A DNA stretch of 64,000 nucleotides from Prevotella sp. tf2-5. Its GTDB lineage: Bacteria > Bacteroidota > Bacteroidia > Bacteroidales > Bacteroidaceae. Below are positions 31,933-41,553 of the stretch, in pieces. Where the stretch lies: positions 248,001 to 312,000 of the forward strand of contig NZ_FOWK01000001.1 in the NCBI RefSeq assembly GCF_900115435.1, written 5' to 3'. Within the stretch, counting starts at the first letter, position 1; every line of letters starts with the position of its first letter. Below the pieces are notes generated by a model. The model saw only the letters and a list, made by a program, of their open reading frames with translations, ran no database searches and was not told the origin of the DNA. Made by a program: the position numbers and the translations under genes.

Positions 31933-32406
31933 ATGATTAATAAAGACGTAGTAAAAACAACTGTAGAGGAATGGCTCTCTGGAAATGACTATTTCCTGGT
32001 GGACGTTGAGATGACGCCCGATGGCCGTATTGTGATTGAAATAGACCATGCCGATGGTGTATGGATTGAGGATTGTGCAGCACTGAGTCGTTTCTTGCAA
32101 GAGAAACTGGGTGAGGAACTGGGCGATTACGAGCTGGAGGTTGGTTCAGCAGGTATCGGTCAGCCCTTCAAGGTAGTACAGCAATACCGTAACCATATCG
32201 GCAAGGAGGTGGAAACCCTCCCTCTTGACGGAAAGAAGCAACAAGGTATCCTCAAAGAAGTCGCAGACGACGGACTGTCGTTCGTGATTACAGTAAAAGA
32301 GAAACAAAAGCAGGAAGGGAAGAAGCGCCCTGTCATCGTAGATGTCGACAAGACCTTCAAGATGGAGGATGTCAAGTACACCAAGTACCTGTTATCTTTT
32401 AAGTAG
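31933..32406 (+). CDS. rimP: Ribosome maturation factor RimP
   Basis: I start at the ATG at 31933 (MINKDVVKTT), which has AAGG before it; the frame extends upstream to a TTG within the leader hairpin. The 157-residue product shows the RimP features VDVEMTPDGRIVIEID and the central LEVGSAGIGQPF (LEVSSPG-type) loop. RimP helps assemble the 30S subunit. The order rimP-nusA-infB is conserved across bacteria and supports the call strongly. Confidence 0.92.
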   Translation: MINKDVVKTTVEEWLSGNDYFLVDVEMTPDGRIVIEIDHADGVWIEDCAALSRFLQEKLGEELGDYELEVGSAGIGQPFKVVQQYRNHIGKEVETLPLDGKKQQGILKEVADDGLSFVITVKEKQKQEGKKRPVIVDVDKTFKMEDVKYTKYLLSFK

Positions 32407-32433
32407 AATAAGTATAAATAAAAATAATAATCA

Positions 32434-33693
32434 ATGGCTACAAAGAAAGAAGCTAAAGGTCCCTCTATGATAGAGACCTTTCAAGAGTTTAAAGAGACCA
32501 AGAACATTGACCGCACCACGCTGGTAAGTGTACTTGAGGAGAGTTTCCGCAATGTGATTGCCAAGTTATTTGGCTCTGACGAGAATTTTGACGTGATTGT
32601 AAACCCTGACAAGGGTGACTTTGAGATTCATCGCAACCGTATCGTGGTCGCTGATGGTGACGTACAGGACGAGAACAAGGAAATTTCCTTGACAGAGGCA
32701 CAGAAGATTGAGCCTGACTATGAGATAGGCGAAGAGGTTTCTGAGGAGGTGGACTTCCAGAAATTCGGTCGTCGTGCCATCTTGAACCTGCGCCAGACAC
32801 TTGCTTCTAAAATTCTGGAACTGGAGCACGACTCCCTGTACAACAAGTATAAGGATAAAGTCGGACAGGTCGTCAGCGGTGAGGTCTATCAGATGTGGAA
32901 ACGTGAGGTATTGCTAATCGACGATGAGGGTAATGAGTTGCATCTTCCGAAAATGGAGCAGATCCCCAGCGACAACTACCACAAGGGTGAGACCATCCGC
33001 GCCATCGTAAAAGAGGTACAGAATGAGAACAATAATCCTCGTATCATCCTATCCCGCACCAGTCCACAGTTCCTGGAGCGTCTGTTAGAAGCCGAGGTCC
33101 CAGAGATTAACGATGGTCTGATCACCATCCGTCGCGTGGCCCGCATGCCAGGAGAGCGTGCCAAGATCGCCGTGGAGAGCTATGATGACCGTATCGACCC
33201 CGTAGGAGCATGTGTCGGTGTGAAGGGAAGCCGCGTACATGGTATCGTCCGTGAGCTTGGTAATGAGAATATTGATGTCATCAATTTCTCAAATAACACG
33301 CAGCTCTTTATCCAACGCGCCCTGAGTCCCGCTAAGGTCAACAGAATCGTGCTGAACCCAGAGGAGCACAAAGCCGAGGTCTACCTGAACCCAGAAGAAG
33401 TAAGCCTTGCCATTGGTAAAGGTGGTCTGAATATCAAGCTCGCCTCTATGCTGACAGAGTTTACGATTGATGTATTCCGTGACGTGAATGAGGCAGAGGA
33501 GGATGAGGATATCTACCTCGACGAGTTTGCCGATGAGATTGACCAGTGGATCATCGACTCTATTAAAGCGATTGGTCTGGATACTGCCAAGGCTGTATTG
33601 AATGCTCCTCGTGAGATGCTGGTAGAGAAGGCAGACTTAGAGGAGGAGACTGTTGACCATCTGTTGGAAGTACTCCGTGCAGAGTTCGAGTAA
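32434..33693 (+). CDS. nusA: Transcription factor NusA
   Basis: The 419-residue product has the N-terminal polymerase-binding domain, an S1 domain (about 130-200), and KH domains with the diagnostic VGACVGVKGSRVHGIVREL and SLAIGKGGLNIKLA. A short helical tail ends the protein; the acidic repeats of the E. coli protein are absent, as usual in Bacteroidetes. NusA controls pausing, termination and antitermination. It starts 27 bases after rimP. Confidence 0.97.
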   Translation: MATKKEAKGPSMIETFQEFKETKNIDRTTLVSVLEESFRNVIAKLFGSDENFDVIVNPDKGDFEIHRNRIVVADGDVQDENKEISLTEAQKIEPDYEIGEEVSEEVDFQKFGRRAILNLRQTLASKILELEHDSLYNKYKDKVGQVVSGEVYQMWKREVLLIDDEGNELHLPKMEQIPSDNYHKGETIRAIVKEVQNENNNPRIILSRTSPQFLERLLEAEVPEINDGLITIRRVARMPGERAKIAVESYDDRIDPVGACVGVKGSRVHGIVRELGNENIDVINFSNNTQLFIQRALSPAKVNRIVLNPEEHKAEVYLNPEEVSLAIGKGGLNIKLASMLTEFTIDVFRDVNEAEEDEDIYLDEFADEIDQWIIDSIKAIGLDTAKAVLNAPREMLVEKADLEEETVDHLLEVLRAEFE

Positions 33694-33733
33694 AGTTTAG
33701 AGTTTAAAGTTTAGAGTTTAGAGTTAAGAGTTA
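33694..33733 (+). repeat. Short tandem repeat of AGTTTAG type
   Basis: The gap between nusA and infB is filled by imperfect copies of AGTTTAG/AGTTTAA and leads straight to the infB ATG. A shorter stretch of the same motif lies at about 55366-55380 before the XRE-cupin gene. Confidence 0.6.
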
Positions 33734-36481
33734 ATGGGAGTAAGATTAAATAAAGTATTATCCGAACTGAATATAGGACTTCAAACGGCAGTTGATTTCC
33801 TAAAGAATAAGAAAGAACTTGGTGAGGTAAAGGACGAGATGACACCAAATACGAAAATCTCGGACGAGCAATATCAGGCATTGGTCGGTGAGTTCAAAGG
33901 CGATAAAGCTGTCAAGACACAGGCTGACATGATATTCACCAAGAAAGTCAAGGAGAAGAAGACAGAGAAGGTCGAGAAAGTGGTGGAGAAAAAAATCACC
34001 GTGACCGAGGAACTGTTGGAGCATCGCCCACAGTTTAAAACTGTTGGCAAGATTGACCTTGACAATGTAGGGAAACCTGCTGTCAAGAAAGAAGAACCCC
34101 CTGTGACTGCTGCCGAGAGTCCAGAGGAAGAGAAGCCTCAGGTGGAGACGCCGATAGAGGAAGTGAAAGAAGAACCTGTTGTAGAGGCTCCTTCTGTGTC
34201 GGAGTCAGAGTCTGAGGAGCCTGCCACTATCGCAGAGACAGAGAACGAAGAATCCACCGCTTCTGGTGTGAAAGTGATTGGTAAGATAGACCTCTCGTCC
34301 ATTAACCAGAGTACTCGTCCTAAGAAAAAATCAAAGGAGGAGCGCCGTAAGGAACGCGAAGAGAAAGCCGCCCAGCAGCACGCTGCCAGTGGAGAGCGCA
34401 AAAAACGTGAGCGCATCCGTTCCGGCAAGGTGGATATTGAGGCTGCTGCCAGCCAGGCAAACCAACAACAAGGAAAGAAGAATAAGAACAAGGGTGGTAA
34501 CCAGAACTTCAATGACAACCAGCAGCAAGGTGGTGGAAAGAAGAACAAGAAGAACCGTCCTGTCAAGTCCCTGGAGGTAGATGACGAGGCAGTAGCACGT
34601 CAGGTCAAGGAGACCCTTGCCCGCCTGACCTCTAAGAACCAGAACAAGAAAGGTGCCAAATATCGTCGCGAGAAACGTGATGCCGTACAGGAGCGTTTAA
34701 GCGAGGAGATGGCAGCAGAGGCAGCAGAGAGCAAGGTATTGAAACTGACAGAGTTCGTAACTGTCAGCGAGCTCGCCACGATGATGAATGTGGGTGTCAA
34801 CCAGGTTATTGGTACTTGTATGAGCATCGGTATCATGGTAAGTATCAACCAACGTCTGGATGCCGAGACCATTAATATCGTTGCCGAGGAATTTGGCTTC
34901 ACTACTGAGTACGTGAGTGCTGAGGTACAGAACGCAATTACAGAGGAGGCTGATGATGAGAACGACTTGCTAACTCGTGCTCCCATCGTAACGGTAATGG
35001 GTCATGTTGACCATGGTAAAACCTCTTTACTTGACCATATCCGTAACACTAACGTGATTGCCGGTGAGGCTGGTGGTATCACTCAGCACATCGGTGCTTA
35101 TAACGTCAAACTGAAAGATGGTCGTCAGATCACCTTCCTTGACACTCCAGGTCACGAGGCGTTTACCGCTATGCGTGCCCGTGGTGCCCAGGTGACCGAT
35201 ATCGCCATTATCATTATTGCCGCTGATGACTCTGTGATGCCTACTACCAAGGAGGCTATCGCCCATGCCCAGGCAGCCAATGTACCCATGGTCTTCGCTA
35301 TCAATAAGATTGATAAGCCAGGAGCTAACCCTGATAAGATACGTGAGGACCTTGCCAATATGAACCTGCTCGTAGAGGAATGGGGTGGCAAGTACCAATG
35401 TCAGGAGATCAGTGCGAAGAAAGGTATTGGTGTCGATGAACTACTGGAGAAAGTGCTTTTGGAAGCTGAGATGCTCGATCTGAAGGCAAACCCGAACCGT
35501 AAAGCTACGGGTAGCATTATCGAGTCATCGCTGGACAAGGGTCGTGGCTATGTCAGCACCGTATTGGTATCTAACGGTACCTTGCAGGTGGGTGATGTCG
35601 TCATTGCCGGAACAGCATGGGGTAAAGTAAAGGCGATGTTCAACGAGCGTAACCAGCGTATCGAGAAGGCCGGTCCTGCAGAACCTGCTATCATCCTCGG
35701 TCTGAATGGTGCTCCTACCGCTGGTGACACTTTCCATGTGATGGAGACAGAGCAGGAAGCTCGTGAGATTGCCAACAAACGTACCCAGTTACAGCGTGAA
35801 CAGAGTCTGCGTACTACGAAGACCGTTGGTCTTGATGAGATCTCCCACCGTATTGCCCTTGGTGAGTTCCATGAGTTGAACATCATCGTGAAGGGTGATA
35901 CCGACGGTAGTATTGAGGCTCTCTCTGACTCATTCATCAAACTGTCCACAGAGAAAGTACAGGTGAACGTCATTGCCAAGGCTGTCGGTCAGATATCAGA
36001 GAACGATGTCATGCTTGCTTCTGCTTCCGACGCCATCATCGTCGGCTTCCAGGTTCGTCCTTCAGCGGATGCCCGTCGTGCCGCAGAGCGTGAGGGTGTC
36101 GAGATCAATACCTATTCTATTATTTATGATGCCATCGATGAGGTGAAGTCGACGATGGAGGGTATGCTCGACAAGGTGAAGAAAGAAGTTGTCACTGGTG
36201 AGATTGAGGTCAAGCAAGTGTTCAAGATTTCCAAGGTCGGTACTGTTGCCGGTGGACTTGTTACTGAAGGTAAGGTACACTCTAAAGACAAGGCACGCGT
36301 GGTTCGCGATGGTATCGTAATCCATACTGCACCTATTGATGCCCTGAAGCGCTACAAAGATGATGCCAAGGAAGTGGCAACAGGATTGGAGTGCGGTATC
36401 TCACTGGTCAACTTCAACGACATCCAAGTTGGTGATATCATCGAGACCTTCATGGAGATTGAGGTAGAACAGAAGTTGTAG
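33734..36481 (+). CDS. infB: Translation initiation factor IF-2
   Basis: The 915-residue product starts with the IF-2 N-terminal helix ([13 protein letters not shown]), continues through a long charged linker rich in E, K, Q and N (about 70-330), then a second IF2_N fold and the GTPase. G motifs [17 protein letters not shown] and NKID are intact. The C-terminal domains bind initiator tRNA and the ribosome. The start lies 40 bases after nusA. Confidence 0.98.
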   Translation: MGVRLNKVLSELNIGLQTAVDFLKNKKELGEVKDEMTPNTKISDEQYQALVGEFKGDKAVKTQADMIFTKKVKEKKTEKVEKVVEKKITVTEELLEHRPQFKTVGKIDLDNVGKPAVKKEEPPVTAAESPEEEKPQVETPIEEVKEEPVVEAPSVSESESEEPATIAETENEESTASGVKVIGKIDLSSINQSTRPKKKSKEERRKEREEKAAQQHAASGERKKRERIRSGKVDIEAAASQANQQQGKKNKNKGGNQNFNDNQQQGGGKKNKKNRPVKSLEVDDEAVARQVKETLARLTSKNQNKKGAKYRREKRDAVQERLSEEMAAEAAESKVLKLTEFVTVSELATMMNVGVNQVIGTCMSIGIMVSINQRLDAETINIVAEEFGFTTEYVSAEVQNAITEEADDENDLLTRAPIVTVMGHVDHGKTSLLDHIRNTNVIAGEAGGITQHIGAYNVKLKDGRQITFLDTPGHEAFTAMRARGAQVTDIAIIIIAADDSVMPTTKEAIAHAQAANVPMVFAINKIDKPGANPDKIREDLANMNLLVEEWGGKYQCQEISAKKGIGVDELLEKVLLEAEMLDLKANPNRKATGSIIESSLDKGRGYVSTVLVSNGTLQVGDVVIAGTAWGKVKAMFNERNQRIEKAGPAEPAIILGLNGAPTAGDTFHVMETEQEAREIANKRTQLQREQSLRTTKTVGLDEISHRIALGEFHELNIIVKGDTDGSIEALSDSFIKLSTEKVQVNVIAKAVGQISENDVMLASASDAIIVGFQVRPSADARRAAEREGVEINTYSIIYDAIDEVKSTMEGMLDKVKKEVVTGEIEVKQVFKISKVGTVAGGLVTEGKVHSKDKARVVRDGIVIHTAPIDALKRYKDDAKEVATGLECGISLVNFNDIQVGDIIETFMEIEVEQKL

Positions 36482-36582
36482 GCAGAATTATATATTGAGA
36501 CTAGATAACATATTAATATTTTATATCTTCTAAAGATTGAAGATTATTTGTTATTCTGTTATGATGTCTATAAAAAGTTCTT

Positions 36583-38031
36583 ATGTCTGAAAACAAGAAT
36601 GAGTTTGTCCGTCAGGTTGCCGAACAGAAATATGAGTTCGGCTTCACGACGGATGTACATACAGAGATTATTGAGAAAGGGCTGAACGAGGATATCGTTC
36701 GGCTCATCTCTGCTAAGAAAGGGGAACCCGAATGGATGCTTGAGTTCCGCCTTAAGGCTTTCCGTTACTGGAAGGAGCAACAAGAGCCAAAATGGGGACA
36801 TGTACATGTGCCCGAGATTGATTATCAGGCGATTTCGTATTATGCAGACCCACTTGCCAAAAAGCCTGAGGGTGATGGTAAGATAGACCCTGAGTTGGAG
36901 AAGACCTTCGACAAGCTTGGTATTCCCCTTGAGGAACGACTGGCACTTAGTGGTAATACTGCCGTTGACGCCATTATGGACTCTGTCAGCGTAAAGACAA
37001 CTTTCAAGGAGAAGCTGCGTGAGAAGGGAGTTATCTTCTGTTCCATCGGAGAGGCTATCAAGGAACATGGCGACCTAGTGCGTCAGTACCTTGGGACAGT
37101 GGTGCCTTACAAGGATAATTTCTTTGCGGCATTGAACAGCGCGGTCTTCTCTGATGGCTCCTTTGTGTATATTCCGAAAGAGGTGCGCTGTCCAATGGAA
37201 CTGAGCTCGTATTTTCGCATCAACGCCCGTAACACAGGACAGTTTGAACGTACACTCATCATTGCTGATGACGATGCTTATGTATCGTATCTTGAAGGGT
37301 GCACCGCTCCTATGCGTGACGAGAACCAGTTACATGCAGCTATCGTTGAAATTATAGTGAAAGACCGGGCAGAGGTAAAATACTCTACCGTTCAGAACTG
37401 GTATCCTGGTGATGAGAACGGCAAGGGTGGTGTTTTGAATCTTGTAACCAAACGTGGCGATCTGCGTGGAGTGGACTCCAAACTCTCGTGGACGCAGGTG
37501 GAGACAGGTTCTGCCATTACATGGAAATACCCCTCTTGTATCCTCAGAGGTGACCATTCACAGGCAGAGTTCTATTCTGTGGCTGTCACTAATAACTATC
37601 AAGAGGCGGACACAGGTACCAAGATGATTCATATTGGCAAGAACACCAAGTCGACCATTATCTCGAAAGGTATCTCTGCAGGTCACTCACAGAACTCATA
37701 CCGGGGATTGGTGCGTGCGGCTGCCACTGCTGATAACGCCCGTAACTATTCTAGTTGTGATTCGCTATTGCTGGGATCCGATTGTGGTGCCCATACCTTT
37801 CCTTATATGGATGTGCACAACGATACTGCTGTTTTCGAGCATGAGGCTACCACCTCAAAAATCTCCGAAGACCAGCTCTTTTATTGCAATCAGCGCGGCA
37901 TACCGACCGAACAGGCGGTCGGTCTCATCGTCAACGGCTATGCCAAGGAGGTCTTACAGAAACTACCTATGGAGTTTGCCGTTGAAGCTCAGAAACTACT
38001 AAGTGTATCTTTAGAAGGAACTGTTGGATAA
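36583..38031 (+). CDS. sufB: Fe-S cluster assembly protein SufB
   Basis: The 482-residue product matches SufB: an N-terminal [21 protein letters not shown] segment, then the beta-helical core with SYLEGCTAP and [13 protein letters not shown], and the C-terminal AHTFPYMDV and FYCNQRGIP. SufB with SufC and SufD forms the scaffold on which clusters are built. sufC and sufD follow but are separated from it by a purine permease gene. No TAnnTTTG box was found in the 100 bases before it; that AT-rich leader holds a weak ATCTTC/GAAGAT inverted repeat. Confidence 0.97.
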   Translation: MSENKNEFVRQVAEQKYEFGFTTDVHTEIIEKGLNEDIVRLISAKKGEPEWMLEFRLKAFRYWKEQQEPKWGHVHVPEIDYQAISYYADPLAKKPEGDGKIDPELEKTFDKLGIPLEERLALSGNTAVDAIMDSVSVKTTFKEKLREKGVIFCSIGEAIKEHGDLVRQYLGTVVPYKDNFFAALNSAVFSDGSFVYIPKEVRCPMELSSYFRINARNTGQFERTLIIADDDAYVSYLEGCTAPMRDENQLHAAIVEIIVKDRAEVKYSTVQNWYPGDENGKGGVLNLVTKRGDLRGVDSKLSWTQVETGSAITWKYPSCILRGDHSQAEFYSVAVTNNYQEADTGTKMIHIGKNTKSTIISKGISAGHSQNSYRGLVRAAATADNARNYSSCDSLLLGSDCGAHTFPYMDVHNDTAVFEHEATTSKISEDQLFYCNQRGIPTEQAVGLIVNGYAKEVLQKLPMEFAVEAQKLLSVSLEGTVG

Positions 38032-38044
38032 AATAATAAAAACT

Positions 38045-39352
38045 ATGTTAGAGAAATTATTTGGATTTGATCCCTCCAAGATGACCTTACGCAAGGAGGT
38101 GATAGGTGGCATTACCACCTTTTTAACGATGGCTTATATCTTAGCTGTCAATCCCAGCATCCTCTCTGCTACTGGCATGGATGCAGGTGCTGTGTTTACC
38201 ACAACGTGTATCTCAGCTGTAGTAGGAACCTTAGTGATGTCTATCTATGCCAAATTGCCTTTTGTCTTGGCTCCTGGCATGGGACTGAATGCTTTCTTTG
38301 CATTTACCGTCGTGCTCACTATGGGCTATTCGTGGCAGTTTGCGCTAACTGCTGTCATGATAGAGGGACTTATCTTTATTTTGCTGACCGTTACTGGCTT
38401 GCGCCAGTATATTGTTAACGCCATCCCCTTGGTCTTGCGTCGAGCCATCAGTCCTGGTATCGGACTGTTTATTGCCTTCGTGGGTCTGAAAGGCGCTGGT
38501 ATTGTAGCCTCGTCGGAAGCCACATTCATCACATTGGGTAATCTTCATGACCCCGCTGTGCTGCTTAGTATCTTTGGTATCATATTAACGGCTGCACTCT
38601 TGGTTAGGGGCATAACAGGATCACTGCTCATTGGTATCTTGGCGACCACCATTGTAGGTATCCCTTTAGGCATTACCCATTTTTCGGGTATCATGTCAGC
38701 ACCACCATCTATCAGTCCTATCTTCATGCAGTTTGAGTGGCACAATATTCTCACGGTAGATATGGCTGTCGTAGTGCTCACCTTCCTGTTTATCGATATG
38801 TTCGATACCATCGGTACCCTTATTGGTGTATCTAACCGTGCAGGTATGGTTGATGATAATGGCAACGTGAAGAATCTGAATCAGGCCTTTATGGCTGATG
38901 CCATTGGTACTACTGTCGGTGCTATGCTTGGTACATCAACGGTAACGACTTACGTAGAGAGTGCTTCTGGTGTCAACGTAGGTGGACGCTCTGGGTTGAC
39001 TAGTTTTATTGCCGCCATCTGCTATGTTGTGGCACTGCTCTTTGCACCGATATTTCTTGCTATTCCTGAACAGGCTACAGCTGCTGCACTGATCCTGGTT
39101 GGTGTCATGATGATGTACGATATCCGCAAGGTTGATTTCTCCAATTATGTAACGGCTATACCTTGTTTTATCTGTATTGTGCTCATGCCACTTACCTACA
39201 GTATATCTGATGGTATCCTTATGGGTGTTATTTCCTATGTGCTGATCCATCTGTTGTCAGGAACATTCAAAGATAAAGACATACGTAACAATATGAACTG
39301 GGGAACCATCCTTCTGGCCATTTTGTTCATCTGCCGTTATGCATTCCTGTAG
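38045..39352 (+). CDS. NCS2-family purine permease (AzgA type)
   Basis: I start at the ATG at 38045 (MLEKLFGFDP); the frame also extends to a TTG inside sufB. The 435-residue protein has about 12-14 membrane segments and the AzgA-group motifs GITTFLTMAYI and LAPGMGLNAFFAF, then FIDMFDTIGTLIGV and GTSTVTTYVESASG. Such permeases import hypoxanthine, guanine or adenine with protons. It sits between sufB and sufC, 13 bases after sufB and 23 before sufC. That makes it part of the suf transcript, an unusual place for purine uptake. Confidence 0.88.
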   Translation: MLEKLFGFDPSKMTLRKEVIGGITTFLTMAYILAVNPSILSATGMDAGAVFTTTCISAVVGTLVMSIYAKLPFVLAPGMGLNAFFAFTVVLTMGYSWQFALTAVMIEGLIFILLTVTGLRQYIVNAIPLVLRRAISPGIGLFIAFVGLKGAGIVASSEATFITLGNLHDPAVLLSIFGIILTAALLVRGITGSLLIGILATTIVGIPLGITHFSGIMSAPPSISPIFMQFEWHNILTVDMAVVVLTFLFIDMFDTIGTLIGVSNRAGMVDDNGNVKNLNQAFMADAIGTTVGAMLGTSTVTTYVESASGVNVGGRSGLTSFIAAICYVVALLFAPIFLAIPEQATAAALILVGVMMMYDIRKVDFSNYVTAIPCFICIVLMPLTYSISDGILMGVISYVLIHLLSGTFKDKDIRNNMNWGTILLAILFICRYAFL

Positions 39353-39375
39353 TTCGATGTTAAAAGAATAATAGA

Positions 39376-40131
39376 ATGTTAGAAGTCAAAAACTTACACG
39401 CCAAAATTGGAGAAAAAGAGATATTGAAAGGCATCGACCTCCTTATTAATGATGGTGAGACACATGCCATCATGGGACCGAATGGCTCTGGTAAGTCGAC
39501 ACTGAGTGCTGTGCTCGTGGGTAATCCTCTCTACGAGGTAACGGAGGGTGAGGCTTATTTCAATGGCAAGAACCTGTTGGAAATGAAACCAGAAGACAGA
39601 GCCCATGAGGGTCTTTTCCTATCGTTCCAGTACCCTGTGGAGATCCCAGGTGTCTCAATGACCAACTTCATGAAGGCTGCCATCAACGAGAAACGTAAGT
39701 ATCAAGGGCTGGAGCCTATGAACGCTGCTGAATTCCTGAAACTGATGCGTGAAAAGCGTAAAGTGGTAGAACTGGATTCCAAACTGGCAAACCGTTCTGT
39801 AAACGAGGGGTTCAGTGGTGGTGAGAAGAAAAGAAACGAGATCTTCCAGATGGCGATGCTCGAGCCCAAACTCTCCATTCTAGATGAAACAGACTCTGGT
39901 CTGGATGTTGATGCAATGCGTATCGTGGCAGAGGGGGTTAATAAGTTACAGACACCAGAAACTTCTTGTATCGTGATTACCCATTACGATCGCCTACTGG
40001 AGATGATTAAACCTCAGTTTGTGCATGTCCTCTATAATGGACGTATTGTGAAGACTGGCGGACCAGAACTTGCCGTACAGATTCAAGAACACGGCTATGA
40101 TTGGATTAAGGAAGAAATTGGTGAAGAATAA
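39376..40131 (+). CDS. sufC: Fe-S assembly ATPase SufC
   Basis: A 251-residue ABC-type ATPase with Walker A GPNGSGKST, the SufC-specific LFLSFQYPVEIPGVS, signature FSGGEKKRNE and Walker B LSILDETDSGLD. It powers the SufBCD scaffold in the cytoplasm. The stop overlaps the sufD start by one base (TAATG), so the two are translationally coupled. Confidence 0.97.
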   Translation: MLEVKNLHAKIGEKEILKGIDLLINDGETHAIMGPNGSGKSTLSAVLVGNPLYEVTEGEAYFNGKNLLEMKPEDRAHEGLFLSFQYPVEIPGVSMTNFMKAAINEKRKYQGLEPMNAAEFLKLMREKRKVVELDSKLANRSVNEGFSGGEKKRNEIFQMAMLEPKLSILDETDSGLDVDAMRIVAEGVNKLQTPETSCIVITHYDRLLEMIKPQFVHVLYNGRIVKTGGPELAVQIQEHGYDWIKEEIGEE

Positions 40132-41456
40132 TGGGTAGCGAGAAGCAATACATAGAACTCTACGAGGAATGTCGCGAAATGATTCACAAGCATAGCAGCG
40201 ATGTGATGAATGCGGAGCGTGACGAGGCTTTCTATCGTTTTAAGGCACAAGGATTCCCATCAAAAAAAGTGGAGCGCTACAAATACACAGACATGCAGAA
40301 GCTCTTCGAGCCTGACTACGGCTTGAACCTGAATCGCCTCCAGATACCTGTCAATCCTTACGACGCATTCCGTTGCGATGTTCCCAACCTCTCTACGAGT
40401 CTTTATTTTGTAGTGAACGACATGCTCTATCACGACGAGAAACCCAAAGGACATCTTCCTGAGGGTGTCATCATTGGCTCACTGAAGGACTTTGCCACTA
40501 GTGACTATTATAACCATTTAGCTGGTCAAGCGAACGATGCCACTACCGACCTCAATACCATGCTGGCACAAGACGGACTATATGTCTATGTGCCCAAGAA
40601 TGTAAAGGTAGAACGTGCCATTCAAGTGATTAATATCTTGCGTAGTGATGTCGATCTGATGGTGAGCCGTCGTGTTCTCATCATTCTCGAGGAAGGTGCC
40701 GAAATCAAAATGCTCTTCTGTGATCATGCTGCCGACGACCGTCATTTCCTTGCTACACAGGTCATTGAGGCTTATGTGGGAGTAAATGCTTCTCTAGACC
40801 TGTATTGCCTGGAGGAGACACACGCCAAGAACGTACGAATCAGCAATGTGTATATTGACCAGCAGGCAAACAGTCATGTGAATCATCATGTCATTACCCT
40901 ACATAACGGTGTTACTCGCAACAAACTCGACTTGACACTTTCTGGTGAAGGTGCGGAATGTCAGTGTAATGGTTGTGTGATAGCAGACAAGCAACAACAC
41001 GTTGACAATAATACACTTATCATTCACCAAGCTTCTCATTGTACCTCTAACGAACGCTACAAGTATGTCCTTGACGATAAGGCGACAGGAGCCTTTGCCG
41101 GACGTGTATTGGTTGAGCATGGTGCCCAGAAGACCGTCTCTCAGATGACGAACCAGAACTTGACAGCGACAAAAGAGGCTCGAATGTACACCCAACCTAT
41201 GTTGGAGATTTATGCCGATGATGTGAAATGTGCCCATGGATCAACGGTAGGTCAGCTCAATGATGCCGCTTTGTTCTATATGCGCCAGCGTGGCATCTCT
41301 CTGAAAGAGGCGAAAATGCTTTTACAGAATGCCTTCATCAACGAGGTCATCGACCAAATGAATCTAGAGCCTTTACGCAACCGTCTGCACCATCTGGTGG
41401 AGAAACGCTTCCGTGGCGAGCTAAACAAATGTGAGGGCTGTAAGTTATGCAAGTAA
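40131..41456 (+). CDS. sufD: Fe-S cluster assembly protein SufD
   Basis: The 441-residue product is a SufB paralogue. It has the SufD N-terminus with FPSKKVERYKYTDMQ and the C-terminal CAHGSTVGQLNDAALFYMRQRGIS, which carries the histidine used at the SufB-SufD interface. It ends in a small cysteine group (CEGCKLCK). It is coupled to sufC. A 97-base gap with a promoter separates it from the phosphatase gene and then sufS. Confidence 0.95.
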   Translation: MGSEKQYIELYEECREMIHKHSSDVMNAERDEAFYRFKAQGFPSKKVERYKYTDMQKLFEPDYGLNLNRLQIPVNPYDAFRCDVPNLSTSLYFVVNDMLYHDEKPKGHLPEGVIIGSLKDFATSDYYNHLAGQANDATTDLNTMLAQDGLYVYVPKNVKVERAIQVINILRSDVDLMVSRRVLIILEEGAEIKMLFCDHAADDRHFLATQVIEAYVGVNASLDLYCLEETHAKNVRISNVYIDQQANSHVNHHVITLHNGVTRNKLDLTLSGEGAECQCNGCVIADKQQHVDNNTLIIHQASHCTSNERYKYVLDDKATGAFAGRVLVEHGAQKTVSQMTNQNLTATKEARMYTQPMLEIYADDVKCAHGSTVGQLNDAALFYMRQRGISLKEAKMLLQNAFINEVIDQMNLEPLRNRLHHLVEKRFRGELNKCEGCKLCK

Positions 41457-41521
41457 AGATGGTGAAAGGAAAGTACCAAGACTTTTTCCATGAATAATTT
41501 GTATGGATAATATCTTTTTTT

Positions 41522-41529
41522 TATCTTTG
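41522..41529 (+). promoter_or_regulatory. -7 box of the phosphatase-sufS unit
   Basis: TATCTTTG, 24 bases before the SpoIIE-type gene. It means sufS is at least partly transcribed apart from sufBCD. Confidence 0.6.
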
Positions 41530-41553
41530 CAACTGAAAAAAATGTAATGTCTT

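Noticed and set aside
34138..34566. Minus-strand frame of 142 residues rich in phenylalanine and serine within infB
   Set aside because: It is the complement of the charged IF-2 linker (lysine and glutamate codons) and not a gene.
36482..36582. Riboswitch or Fe-S-responsive leader before sufB
   Set aside because: Only a weak 6-bp inverted repeat and AT-rich sequence are visible; no known motif was recognised.
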